A DNA stretch of 64,000 nucleotides from Mycolicibacter heraklionensis (GTDB taxonomy: Bacteria > Actinomycetota > Actinomycetes > Mycobacteriales > Mycobacteriaceae). Position 1 is the stretch's first letter. Each line of letters starts with the position of its first letter. Where the stretch lies: the NCBI GenBank assembly GCA_001673575.1, contig LZME01000115.1, forward strand, positions 1-64,000, read 5' to 3'. The translations under genes and the position numbers were made by a program. The notes under the pieces were generated by a model. That model saw only the letters and a list, made by a program, of their open reading frames with translations. It had not been told where the DNA came from and made no database searches. Below are positions 43,315-52,075 of the stretch, one piece after another.

Positions 43315-43631
43315 TGGCACAGGCTGCAAAGGCTAACGCCGCGGAGAAGGGTCCCAAGCACACCGCGCGCACGGAGACCCCTCGGGGCCGCCGCAAGACC
43401 CAGATCGGCTACGTGGTCAGCGACAAGATGGAGAAGACCATCGTCGTCGAGCTCGAGGACCGCGTGAAGCACCCGCTGTACGGCAAGATCATCCGGACCA
43501 CCAAGAAGGTCAAGGCGCACGACGAGAACAACACGGCCGGCATCGGCGACCGCGTGTCGCTGATGGAGACCCGTCCGTTGTCGGCGTCGAAGCGCTGGCG
43601 CCTGGTCGAGATCCTGGAGAAGGCCAAGTAA
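43314..43631 (+). CDS. rpsQ: 30S ribosomal protein S17
   Basis: This 105-residue S17 has the conserved core from about residue 25 ([38 protein letters not shown]) preceded by an Ala/Lys-rich N-terminal extension, a feature of mycobacterial S17. It is the last gene of the S10 operon and is followed by two hairpins. Confidence 0.97.
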   Translation: MAQAAKANAAEKGPKHTARTETPRGRRKTQIGYVVSDKMEKTIVVELEDRVKHPLYGKIIRTTKKVKAHDENNTAGIGDRVSLMETRPLSASKRWRLVEILEKAK

Positions 43632-43634
43632 TTC

Positions 43635-43654
43635 GGCGTCGTAGTAACGACGCC
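43635..43654 (+). terminator. Hairpin directly after rpsQ
   Basis: GGCGTCGT-AGTA-ACGACGCC is a perfect 8-bp stem with a four-base loop, beginning four bases after the rpsQ stop. It stands in tandem with the stronger hairpin at 43661. Confidence 0.55.
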
Positions 43655-43660
43655 GTAGTC

Positions 43661-43700
43661 ACGACCGAGCCCCGCGACCTGTGTCGCGGGGCTTGGTCGT
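43661..43700. terminator. Strong terminator of the S10 operon
   Basis: ACGACC and AGCCCCGCGAC pair with GTCGCGGGGCT and GGTCGT to form an 18-bp stem with one G-T pair and a four-base loop (CTGT). It lies between the convergent stops of rpsQ and the EccE-like gene, and the symmetric stem could serve both strands. It is followed by GTTTGGG, not a long T-run. Confidence 0.85.
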
Positions 43701-43719
43701 GTTTGGGGTCGGGTCCGGG

Positions 43720-44931
43720 TCACGCCGGCACTTTGACCCGCGCCAATGGTTGCGGCGCGGTCGGGCCGAGCGGAACCTGCAGCGAATCCTCGCCGCTGAG
43801 CACCCGGGCCGGGACCGCCAGCGTGCGTTGGGTCGGCGTCGGCAGGCTGGTACTCAGGGCCGTCAACTGGCGGCCGTTGAGACGGTTCAATCCGGCCGAG
43901 GCGTTCCGGCGCAACCTACTCGCGGTGTGGTAGCGCACCAGGACCGCGACGTCGGTGTGGCGCTGCTGCGGCGTCAGGCGCACCGTGACCGCGGTCGTAT
44001 CGGTCTCCGGCAGCCACAGCCGCTCGAGATTCTCCGTGGAGATGTCGCGCGGCGACATCCAGAATGTGGCCGCGAACTGCTTGGGGCCCTTGCTCTCTTT
44101 CTGCTTCAGTCGGCGGCGACGTCGGCGGAGCCGGGTGGGCTGTAGACCGGCCAAGAGAGCCGCGTCGACCTGGTCGAACTCGTGGGCGGACAGGATGCGC
44201 GCGTCCAGGTGACGTTCGCACAGGTCGCGGGCCAGTCGTTCGGTGGCTACGGCCAGGGTCGCGGCGACTGAGTCGCGAACCGCCACCGCCTCGGTGTTGT
44301 GCATCGGATCCATCCGCAGGATCAGCCAGTTGTCTTGTGGCCCGCAGGATCCGGGCCCATGGACCGCCGCCGCGTCGGTGGCGCGTTCGTCATCGGGGGA
44401 GTCGGTGGGGGAGTCGCACGTTCGTACCGACACGATGTCGATCCCATCCAGGCGTACGTCGAATTGGCGCAGGCCGGCGGCGACGAGCTCAGCGGAGAGA
44501 GTCGGCACCGGCGCCGGCACGCGGCGATGCCGCCCAGTCGCTTCGGAGGGTGTGGCTGGTACGGCGATCACCGACACCAGCCGCCCGCGGTGTTCGCGTA
44601 CTCCGACGACGTCGCGACTGTAGCGACGGCGGTGGTCGAAGCCGGGCGTACAGCCTTCGGTGAGAAACGCTGCAGGGGTCGCGAAGCGATCGAGCAGCCG
44701 CGCCAACGCGATTGCCGTCAGCGGTACCCGACGGTGCGTGATCAACGCGGCCGTCGACAGCACCGCGGCAACGCCCACCGCCGGCCACCATGCGCGCTCG
44801 GGGGGCCCGAGCTGGGCCGGCCAATGACGGCCGACCCACAAGATGCCGATGTCGATCAGAAACACCGTGGTCACGCGTAGCCAAGACAGATTGAGCCCCA
44901 ACGAATGCTGCGCCCTCATCGCGGCGTCCAA
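43720..44931 (-). CDS. EccE-family type VII secretion protein (isolated paralogue)
   Basis: This 403-residue protein begins with two membrane helices (about residues 17-34, and 47-64 around WWPAVGVAAVLSTAALI) followed by a soluble domain with NWLILRMDPMHNTEAVAVRD, RLARDLCERHLDARILSAHE and KQFAATFWMSPRDIS. The pattern fits EccE, a membrane component of ESX secretion (compare the WIVLRADP segment of EccE1), though it is shorter at the C-terminus. No other ESX gene lies within reach; in M. tuberculosis rpsQ is followed directly by atsA. It may be a spare subunit for an ESX locus elsewhere or a repurposed membrane protein. Confidence 0.75.
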   Translation of the reverse strand: MDAAMRAQHSLGLNLSWLRVTTVFLIDIGILWVGRHWPAQLGPPERAWWPAVGVAAVLSTAALITHRRVPLTAIALARLLDRFATPAAFLTEGCTPGFDHRRRYSRDVVGVREHRGRLVSVIAVPATPSEATGRHRRVPAPVPTLSAELVAAGLRQFDVRLDGIDIVSVRTCDSPTDSPDDERATDAAAVHGPGSCGPQDNWLILRMDPMHNTEAVAVRDSVAATLAVATERLARDLCERHLDARILSAHEFDQVDAALLAGLQPTRLRRRRRRLKQKESKGPKQFAATFWMSPRDISTENLERLWLPETDTTAVTVRLTPQQRHTDVAVLVRYHTASRLRRNASAGLNRLNGRQLTALSTSLPTPTQRTLAVPARVLSGEDSLQVPLGPTAPQPLARVKVPA

Positions 44932-45069
44932 GTCATGGTTCCCCCCAGAACTTCCATGAAGTGTGCGGTGACCGGGCTACCCGTTCCGTGCGCGGGCCAA
45001 ACATCCCAGGCCCGGTGCGAGGGTGACCTGGGATGTTTGGGGGTCGGTTGTCTCGACCTGCGACGCGCG

Positions 45070-46029
45070 TCAGAGTCCGAACAGGCTTGTTGGATCGAAC
45101 ATGCCCGAGATGTCCGGGAAGCCTCCGGCGAGGTCGGCCGCACCGCCTGCGGCATCGGCGCCCATCGCCGACAAACCGAAGGCGTCGCCCGGGTCAAGCA
45201 GCCCGGCCGCGTCGAAATCGGTCGGAATGTTGAAGTCGCCGAACGGCGTCGACAGGGTGTCGGTGATGGAATTGGCGGCGCCGTCGGCCCCGGGGATATC
45301 GGTATAGACGTTCTCGAACCCGTTGCCGAAGTTCATCACGTCATACACCGTTCCCACCGCGGGCAGGTCGGAGGCGGTCGCACCGGATGCCGGATCCACA
45401 TCGGTGATCGTGAACTCGGTGTTGTGGATACCGCCGAACAGGTTCGTGACGTTCTCGCTGGCGGTCACGTTGCCGAGATCGGTGGCACTGCTTCCCGTGC
45501 CACTGGACACGTCGAACGACTGCTCACCCTCGCCGACCTGGAATAACGGCGGTGCGCTGAACAGCGGACTGAGCGGGGTGAAGCCCGCCGATCCGTCGTC
45601 GAGGACGGGATTGAAGGTGGTGTCGCCGATGGTGAAGCCATCGCCGGTGCCGGGACTGGCGCCGGCGATGGCATCCGGGGCTCCGGCGGGCGTGGTGTCC
45701 GGTGTGCCGGTGATCGGCGGTATCGCGCCGGTATCACCGAGCGGCGACGGGCTGGGCGTACCGCCGGTGGGACTGAGAGCGCCCAGTTCGCCGAATGGGT
45801 TTGGGGCGGGTGTGGATGCCTCCGGGCCCAGCGCGCCGGCGTCGCCCAGGGCTCCTGTTCCTCCGGTACCGGCGACGTTGGTCGCCAGGTCGACCGGAAT
45901 CGCTGTGCTGCCGACATTTCCGGCCGCGCCGACACCGTTGTCGGCGAAAGCGACTGCCGCGGGCAGGAATGTGGTCGAGAGTAGACCCGCGGTGACCCCA
46001 CCGGCCGACAATATGATCCGACGATTCAT
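45070..46029 (-). CDS. Secreted Gly/Pro/Thr-rich protein of unknown function
   Basis: This 319-residue protein has a clear signal peptide (MNRRIILSAGGVTAGLLSTT, ending with cleavage near AFA-DN at about residue 28). It then has a low-complexity region of about 100 residues with repeats such as LGDTGAIPPITGTPD and FGELGALSPTGGTPS, and a more structured C-terminal half (NTEFTITDVDPASGATASDL, VYDVMNFGNGFENVYTDIPG) ending in SGMFDPTSLFGL. No known domain is recognised. It has no close neighbour in the M. tuberculosis version of this locus. It lies downstream of the divergent LysR gene, which may regulate it. Confidence 0.75.
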   Translation of the reverse strand: MNRRIILSAGGVTAGLLSTTFLPAAVAFADNGVGAAGNVGSTAIPVDLATNVAGTGGTGALGDAGALGPEASTPAPNPFGELGALSPTGGTPSPSPLGDTGAIPPITGTPDTTPAGAPDAIAGASPGTGDGFTIGDTTFNPVLDDGSAGFTPLSPLFSAPPLFQVGEGEQSFDVSSGTGSSATDLGNVTASENVTNLFGGIHNTEFTITDVDPASGATASDLPAVGTVYDVMNFGNGFENVYTDIPGADGAANSITDTLSTPFGDFNIPTDFDAAGLLDPGDAFGLSAMGADAAGGAADLAGGFPDISGMFDPTSLFGL

Positions 46030-46480
46030 TTTCGGTGCGTTCCTTCCGTACTTGGGTAGCCCCGGCCCTGTGCGTTCCCCTTCGAACGAGCCGGGCGGTC
46101 TGGACACCGGCGTTCGCCCCTCGCGCGCACGACAAATCCAGTCCAGGCGTTGTAGTGGCGGCGATAATGTTGTGCGACAACGGATGTCCGGATGTCAGGG
46201 ACTCTGCCTCAACCCCCCTTGGCATCCTCGTCAGACGCTAACGGGTGGACGGCGCCGTCACCACCCCTGTGGGTGGATATTTCAACAGTTAATCTCAATG
46301 TAGAGAATCGTCAGCGTCGATCGACGCACGTGAGGGCGGCGATGTAAGTCATTGCGGCAGTAGGTTTGCGACAACGATCAGCGTTCGTCGCGGGTTGGTC
46401 TCAGCCGCCTCAAAGTAATCGTGTTGGCGGAAGTCAACATTGGATTTGACCAATCGGCGCTGGCCGTCACACTGATCGCT
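46030..46480. promoter_or_regulatory. Intergenic region between secreted-protein and LysR genes
   Basis: This 451-base gap separates two divergent genes and holds no convincing gene. GTTGT-GCG-ACAAC at 46169-46181 is a perfect 5-3-5 inverted repeat, directly after GATAAT (46163-46168), which resembles a -10 element. A partial second copy of the right half (GCGACAACG) lies near 46368. LysR proteins often bind such repeats between themselves and a divergent target. Confidence 0.45.
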
Positions 46481-47425
46481 ATGGAGCTGCGGCAGCTGAA
46501 ACACTTTGTCGCTGTGGCCGAGGAGCTGCACTTCACTCGGGCGGCTGCGAAGGTGCACGTGGTGCAGTCCACCCTCTCCGCATCGATCAGCAGCCTGGAG
46601 CAGGAGCTCGGAACAGCGCTGTTGGTCCGCAACAATCGCCGCGTCGACCTCACCACGGCTGGACTGGCTCTGCTGCCGGATGCACAGAATGCCCTGGCTG
46701 CGGCCGACCACGCGCGGGCCGCGGTCGACGCGGTCCGGGGAGTGCTGTGCGGGCGGCTGAGCATCGGGGTGATCCAGGGGCTGGGAACCGTCGATCTACC
46801 GGGGTTGCTGGCCCGGTATCACCGAAACTTTCCGCGAATCGAGATCACGCTGCGACACGACTCCATCGACACGTTGGTGCAGGCGACCGCCGACGGAGCC
46901 GTGGACCTGGCCTTCGTCTGCCGGCCTTATGACGGGAGCCGGGTCAAGGACCTGTCGTTGGGAATCGAGCCGCTGGTGCTGGCGGTGCGCCGCGACGATC
47001 CGCTCGCGGCCAGCGATGTCGTCCCGCTGACTGACCTGCGGGAGCGCGAGTTCGTCGAGCGCCGGGCGGACCTTCGGACGCGCCTGCACATCGATGGCAT
47101 CTGCGCCGATCTCGGTTTTGTCCCAACCGTCTGCGCCGAATCCAACAGTCCGCTCGACCTGGTCGACCTGGTTGCTGCGGGCTTGGGCGTGGCATTTCTG
47201 CCGCCGGCGTTGGTGGCGAAGTCGGATCAGCTGGTCGGGGTGGCAACCGATCCGGCGATCCCACGCGAGCTGGCGCTGATCACCCCGCTGGAGCGGGCAC
47301 CCTCGCCGGCGGCCGCAGCCTTCCTCGGCGAGCTGGTGTCGGCCGGCGTCGGCGACAACCGGCCCTCGGCTCCGCGTGAGCGGCCCCCGGCTTCAAACGC
47401 TGCCGCTTCGGCACCGGGCCGGTAG
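46481..47425 (+). CDS. LysR-family transcriptional regulator
   Basis: This 314-residue protein has the N-terminal LysR helix-turn-helix (MELRQLKHFVAVAEELHFTR, VVQSTLSASISSLEQELGTA) and a two-lobed effector domain (LSIGVIQGLGTVDLPGLLAR, LVDLVAAGLGVAFLPPALVA). The ATG at 46481 starts the conserved M-E-L-R-Q-L-K. The C-terminus after about residue 285 is a low-complexity Ala/Pro/Arg tail. It is divergent from the secreted-protein gene and lies 38 bases before atsA, so it could regulate either. Confidence 0.88.
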   Translation: MELRQLKHFVAVAEELHFTRAAAKVHVVQSTLSASISSLEQELGTALLVRNNRRVDLTTAGLALLPDAQNALAAADHARAAVDAVRGVLCGRLSIGVIQGLGTVDLPGLLARYHRNFPRIEITLRHDSIDTLVQATADGAVDLAFVCRPYDGSRVKDLSLGIEPLVLAVRRDDPLAASDVVPLTDLREREFVERRADLRTRLHIDGICADLGFVPTVCAESNSPLDLVDLVAAGLGVAFLPPALVAKSDQLVGVATDPAIPRELALITPLERAPSPAAAAFLGELVSAGVGDNRPSAPRERPPASNAAASAPGR

Positions 47426-47463
47426 TGTCTCATCCGTTCCGGGGGCCGACAACGGAGTGAGCA

Positions 47464-49812
47464 ATGGTGGAATTCACGGGCAAGGTCAGTCTCGATATCC
47501 GGGATTCCGAACCGGACTGGGGGCCGTTCGCGGCGCCGACCGCCCCCGAAGGCGCGCCCAACGTGCTGTACCTGGTCTGGGACGACACTGGCATCGCCAC
47601 CTGGGACTGCTTCGGCGGGCTGGTAGAGATGCCCACGATGACGCGGATCGCAGAGCGCGGTGTCCGGCTGTCCCAGTTCCACACCACCGCCTTGTGCTCC
47701 CCGACCAGAGCTTCGCTGCTGACCGGGCGTAACGCAACCAGCGTCGGCATGGCCACCATCGAAGAGTTCACCGATGGCTTCCCCAACTGCAGCGGACGCA
47801 TTCCCTTCGAAACCGCCTTGCTCAGTGAGGTTCTCGCCGAACGGGGCTGGAACACCTTCTGCGTCGGCAAGTGGCACCTGACCCCGCTGGAAGAGTCCAA
47901 CATGGCCGGCACCCGACGGCACTGGCCCACCCAGCGGGGATTCGAACGGTTCTACGGCTTCATGGGAGGCGAGACCAACCAGTGGTACCCGGACCTGGTT
48001 TATGACAACCACCCGGTCGCGCCGCCCGCTACGCCGGAGGACGGCTACCACCTGTCCAAGGACATCGCCGACAAGACAATCGAATTCATTCGCGATGCGC
48101 AGACCATCGCGCCCGGCAAGCCCTGGTTCGGCTACGTCTGCCCGGGTGCCGGCCACGCCCCGCACCATGTGTTCGTCGAGTGGGCCGACCGCTACGCCGG
48201 GCGCTTCGACATGGGCTACGAGAAGTATCGGGAAGTCGTGTTGGCGAACCAGAAGAAGCTGGGACTGGTACCGCAGGACACCGAGCTGTCCGAGGTCAAC
48301 CCCTACGCCGACGTCACCAGTGCCGACGGCCAGCCCTGGCCGCTGCTGGACATGGTCCGCCCGTGGGACGGTCTCGATGACTCCGAGAAGCGTCTGTTCG
48401 CCCGGATGGCTGAGGTGTTCGCGGGTTTCCAGACTTACACCGACGCCCAGATCGGGCGGATTCTGGACTACCTGGAGGAGTCCGGGCAACTCGACAACAC
48501 CATCGTCGTGGTGATCTCGGACAACGGGGCCAGCGGCGAGGGCGGTCCAAACGGCTCGCCCAACGAGAACAAGTTCTTCAACGGCTACATCGACTCGGTC
48601 GAAGAGGCGATGAAACTCTTCGATCAGCTGGGTAGTCCAGAAACCTACAACCACTACCCGGTCGGTTGGGCAATGGCGTTCAACACGCCCTACAAGCTCT
48701 ACAAGCGCTATGCCTCCCATGAGGGCGGCATCGCCGACCCCGCGATCATCAGCTGGCCCAACGGAATCGCCGCGCGCGGCGAGGTACGCGACACCTATGT
48801 CAATGTGTGCGACGTGACCCCGACGGTCTACGACCTGCTCGGCATCACGCCGCCGGAGACCGTGCGCGGTATTGCCCAACGGCCGTTGGAAGGCGTGAGT
48901 TTCAAAGCAGTGCTGGATGATCCGGCCGCGGATACCGGCAAGCACACCCAGTTCTACACGATGTTGGGCACCCGCGGGATCTGGCACCGTGGCTGGTTCG
49001 CCAACACGGTGCATGCGGCGACCCCGTCGGGATGGAGTCACTTCGACGACGATCGATGGGAGCTCTACCACCTGGCCGAGGACCGCAGTCAGTGTCATGA
49101 CCTGGCCGCCGAGCATCCGGAGAAACTGGAGGAACTGCAGGCGATGTGGTTCGCCGAGGCCGAGAAGTACAACGGCCTGCCGTTGGCGGACTTGAACATC
49201 TTCGAGATGACCACCCGCCAGCGACCGTATCTGTCCGGTGACCGTACCGGCTACACCTACTACCCGAACACCGCCGAGGTGCCGCTGGGGGCGTGCGTGG
49301 AGCTTCGCGGCCGGTCATTCTCGGTGTTGGCCCGTGTCACGGTGGATTCCGCTGCTGCCCAGGGGCTGCTGTTCAAACAGGGTGCCCGACACGGCGGCCA
49401 TGCACTGTTCGTTCAGGGCGGCAGACTGCACTACCTCTACAACTTCCTCGGCGAGCGCGAACAGCGGGTGTCGTCGCCCGGCCCGGTTCCGTTGGGGCAG
49501 CATATTTTCGGAATCCGTTTCGAACGCACCGGAACGGTCGAGGGCAGTCACACGCCGATCGGCGAGGCCTCGCTGTACATCGACGACGAGGTGGTCGCCA
49601 TCCTGCCCGACATGGTCGCCCAGCCGGGTGCCTTCGCGTTGGCCGGCGGTGGAGTCAGCGTCGGGCGCAATACCGGGCAGGCGGTGTCGTCGGCGTACCG
49701 CGCACCGTTCGCCTTCACCGGCGGGACCATCGCGGACGTCGCCGTGGATGTCAGCGGCGAACCGTACCTGGATGTGAAAAAGACTATCGCTGCCGCATTT
49801 TCGCGGGACTGA
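47464..49812 (+). CDS. atsA: Arylsulfatase AtsA (formylglycine-dependent)
   Basis: This 782-residue sulfatase has the formylglycine signature C78-S-P-T-R within FHTTALCSPTRASLLTGRN, metal ligands in the N-terminal VLYLVWDDTGIATW, and VVVISDNGASGEGGPNGSPN. A C-terminal jelly-roll-like extension of about 200 residues follows the catalytic domain. It corresponds in position and length to M. tuberculosis AtsA (Rv0711). Cys78 must be converted to formylglycine by the enzyme encoded next. No signal peptide is visible, so it is probably cytoplasmic. It hydrolyses aryl or alkyl sulfate esters. Confidence 0.95.
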   Translation: MVEFTGKVSLDIRDSEPDWGPFAAPTAPEGAPNVLYLVWDDTGIATWDCFGGLVEMPTMTRIAERGVRLSQFHTTALCSPTRASLLTGRNATSVGMATIEEFTDGFPNCSGRIPFETALLSEVLAERGWNTFCVGKWHLTPLEESNMAGTRRHWPTQRGFERFYGFMGGETNQWYPDLVYDNHPVAPPATPEDGYHLSKDIADKTIEFIRDAQTIAPGKPWFGYVCPGAGHAPHHVFVEWADRYAGRFDMGYEKYREVVLANQKKLGLVPQDTELSEVNPYADVTSADGQPWPLLDMVRPWDGLDDSEKRLFARMAEVFAGFQTYTDAQIGRILDYLEESGQLDNTIVVVISDNGASGEGGPNGSPNENKFFNGYIDSVEEAMKLFDQLGSPETYNHYPVGWAMAFNTPYKLYKRYASHEGGIADPAIISWPNGIAARGEVRDTYVNVCDVTPTVYDLLGITPPETVRGIAQRPLEGVSFKAVLDDPAADTGKHTQFYTMLGTRGIWHRGWFANTVHAATPSGWSHFDDDRWELYHLAEDRSQCHDLAAEHPEKLEELQAMWFAEAEKYNGLPLADLNIFEMTTRQRPYLSGDRTGYTYYPNTAEVPLGACVELRGRSFSVLARVTVDSAAAQGLLFKQGARHGGHALFVQGGRLHYLYNFLGEREQRVSSPGPVPLGQHIFGIRFERTGTVEGSHTPIGEASLYIDDEVVAILPDMVAQPGAFALAGGGVSVGRNTGQAVSSAYRAPFAFTGGTIADVAVDVSGEPYLDVKKTIAAAFSRD

Positions 49813-49813
49813 C

Positions 49814-50689
49814 GTGATGTTGACGGACCTCGTTGAGATCCCGGCCGGGGTGTTCCGGATGGGTTCGACGAATTTCTATCCCGAAGAGGCGCCCATCCAC
49901 AGCGTGGCGGTGCGGCAGTTCGCGTTGGAGCGTCATCCGGTGACCAACACGCAGTACGCCGCATTCGTCGACGCCACCGGTTATGTGACGCTCGCTGAAC
50001 AGGAGCTCGATCCCGCACTGTACGGCGACGCCGAACCGGGCGCCCTGGTGTTTCACCCCACCGACGGGCCGGTTGACCTGCGCGACTGGCGGCAGTGGTG
50101 GCGGTGGATCCCCGGCGCCAGCTGGCGGCACCCGTTCGGTCCGGACAGCACCTTCGAGGACAGGCTGGATCACCCGGTGGTCCAGGTGGCCTATCCCGAC
50201 GCGGCGGCTTTTGCCCGATGGGCGGGGCGGCGGCTGCCGACCGAGGCGGAATGGGAGTACGCCGCCAGGGCTGGGAGCGTGAGCACGTATGCGTGGGGCG
50301 AGGAGGAGAAGCCGGACGGTGCCTTGATGGCCAACACCTGGCAGGGCGACTTTCCCTACCGCAACGACGGTGCCCTGGGCTGGGCCGGGACCTCACCGGT
50401 GGGAACATTTCCGCCGAACGCCTGGGGGCTCCTGGACATGATCGGCAACGTCTGGGAGTGGACGACCACCGAGTTCTCGGTCCACCATCGGCTCGAAGCG
50501 CCGCCGAAGGCCTGCTGCGCGCCGGCCGGCCCCGCCCGCCCCGACATCAGCCAGACCCTCAAGGGCGGCTCGCATCTGTGCGCGCCGGAGTACTGCCACC
50601 GCTATCGCCCCGCGGCCCGGTCCCCGCAGTCACAGGACACCGCGACGAGCCATATCGGGTTTCGTTGCGCGACGGACGGGGAGACCTAG
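49814..50689 (+). CDS. Formylglycine-generating enzyme (sulfatase activator)
   Basis: This 291-residue FGE-sulfatase family protein begins VEIPAGVFRMGSTNFYPEEA and has LPTEAEWEYAARAG, NVWEWTT and the catalytic pair C256/C261 in GGSHLCAPEYCHRYRPAAR. It oxidises the sulfatase Cys to formylglycine with copper and oxygen. It starts one base after the atsA stop at GTG 49814 (ATG 49817 is possible), so substrate and activator are cotranslated. It matches the position of Rv0712 in M. tuberculosis. Confidence 0.95.
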   Translation: MMLTDLVEIPAGVFRMGSTNFYPEEAPIHSVAVRQFALERHPVTNTQYAAFVDATGYVTLAEQELDPALYGDAEPGALVFHPTDGPVDLRDWRQWWRWIPGASWRHPFGPDSTFEDRLDHPVVQVAYPDAAAFARWAGRRLPTEAEWEYAARAGSVSTYAWGEEEKPDGALMANTWQGDFPYRNDGALGWAGTSPVGTFPPNAWGLLDMIGNVWEWTTTEFSVHHRLEAPPKACCAPAGPARPDISQTLKGGSHLCAPEYCHRYRPAARSPQSQDTATSHIGFRCATDGET

Positions 50690-50693
50690 TGCG

Positions 50694-50747
50694 AGCGTGC
50701 GTGTCTGTACGCGACTCGCCGATCGCGGCCGTACAAACATGCACGCT
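50694..50747. repeat. Large imperfect hairpin repeat
   Basis: AGCGTGCGTGTCTGTACG at 50694-50711 pairs with CGTACAAACATGCACGCT at 50730-50747, an 18-bp stem with one G-T pair and one mismatch around an 18-base loop. It lies between the convergent FGE and pstS genes. From memory, similar elements (GCGAGCGTGCGTGTTTGTACG-like) recur between mycobacterial genes. It may act as a bidirectional terminator. Confidence 0.65.
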
Positions 50748-50776
50748 GGCCTGGAGGGTGGGGGAGGTGCGAGGCC

Positions 50777-51898
50777 TCAGGAGATGGCGTCGATCGCGGT
50801 CCAGACCCGCGATTGAAAGTCCGGTGGCAGCGGGATATAGCCCTGCTTGCTGAGGTTGGCCTGGCCTAGGCCGGCGGCCGCCTGCAGGAAGCCCTTGACC
50901 GCCTGGCCCACGACCGGTTCTGGATATTTCGAGCAGACGATCTCATAGCCGGCCAACACGATCGGATACACGTCGCCCCGGGTCGGGTTGTAGAACGACG
51001 AGATATCGACCACGAGGTCGTTGCCGGTTCCGATGATCTTCGCGCCGGCGATGGTTCTGCCGACCGAGTCGGTGCCGATGCGCACTGGGCGTTTGGACTT
51101 GCGGCTCGCCGGGGTCTTGATCTCGGCGGCGAAAAGTCCTTGGTCCATGGCAAAGGCCAACTCGTTGTAGCTGATCGAACCCTCGGTGGTGCGTACCAGC
51201 GCAGCGGTGCCCTCATTGCCCTTGGCTCCCACGCCGACGCCACCGTTGAACGTCTTATCCGCCTCTTTGTCCCAGACGCCGCCGGATGCGGCCCGCAGGT
51301 AGGCCTGGAAGTTCTCGGTGCTGCCGGACAAGTCGCTGCGGTACACGACGCGGATGTCCTGAGCAGGCATGGGGCCGTTGAGCGCGACAACGTCCGGGTC
51401 GTCCCAGCGGGTGATGCTGCCGTTGAAGATCTTGGCGATGGTGGGCGCGTCCAGTACCAGCGATTCGACCTCGTGAAGGTTGTAGGTGATTGCCATCGGC
51501 CCGAACGCAATCGGTAGGTGCCAGGCGTCGGCGCCGCCGCAGCGCTGCTTGGCCAGCCTCCGCTGCTCGGCGTCCAGGGGCGAGTCGGACGCAGCGAAAT
51601 CGGTTTCGCCAGACAAGAAATCAGCGATGCCCGCGCCCGAACCGTTGGCGGTGTAGTCGAGAGTGCGATCGACGCATGCGGTGCGGTAGACGCCGACGAA
51701 CTCAGCCATCGCATGCGCCTGCGCGGTCGAACCGCTGGCTTTCAGATCGGTCTTGCCGCCGCAGGTCACGAGTTCACTGGCGTAGGCCAGCGTCATATGG
51801 GGAACGGTGCACGCCGACAGTGCCACTGCGGACGCGGCCAGCAGGATGCCGGCGGCCACGGCCGGCGTTCGGGTTGCGACAGCCCGAAATCGATTCAT
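50777..51898 (-). CDS. pstS: PstS-type phosphate-binding lipoprotein (isolated)
   Basis: This 373-residue lipoprotein has a signal peptide ending in ALSAC (lipid-anchored Cys30). It then has the PstS phosphate-binding pattern: KASGSTAQAHAMAEFVGVYR, NGSGAGIADFLSGETDFAAS, VYRSDLSGSTENFQAYLRAA and SYNELAFAMDQGL. PstS binds periplasmic phosphate for the PstCAB transporter; no pstC, pstA or pstB is nearby. M. tuberculosis has several PstS proteins but not in this interval. The ATG at 51898 begins the signal peptide. Confidence 0.92.
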   Translation of the reverse strand: MNRFRAVATRTPAVAAGILLAASAVALSACTVPHMTLAYASELVTCGGKTDLKASGSTAQAHAMAEFVGVYRTACVDRTLDYTANGSGAGIADFLSGETDFAASDSPLDAEQRRLAKQRCGGADAWHLPIAFGPMAITYNLHEVESLVLDAPTIAKIFNGSITRWDDPDVVALNGPMPAQDIRVVYRSDLSGSTENFQAYLRAASGGVWDKEADKTFNGGVGVGAKGNEGTAALVRTTEGSISYNELAFAMDQGLFAAEIKTPASRKSKRPVRIGTDSVGRTIAGAKIIGTGNDLVVDISSFYNPTRGDVYPIVLAGYEIVCSKYPEPVVGQAVKGFLQAAAGLGQANLSKQGYIPLPPDFQSRVWTAIDAIS

Positions 51899-52075
51899 GG
51901 CCGTTTGTATAGCAACCGAAACCCGCACATTGCCGAACAGAAGGTAAACGGTGTGCGGGCAAACAATGACGTCTGAGCACGTTGGATCGGATTCCGATAT
52001 GCTTGGCGGCCAGCATGTTTCGGGGCATCTCCTGCGCGGTACGGTTGCCGTTGCCGTTCGCTACCCTGACTGCCG

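Noticed and set aside
47227..49116. 629-codon frame on the minus strand opposite atsA
   Set aside because: The sense frame encodes a full arylsulfatase with its catalytic motif; the antisense has none.
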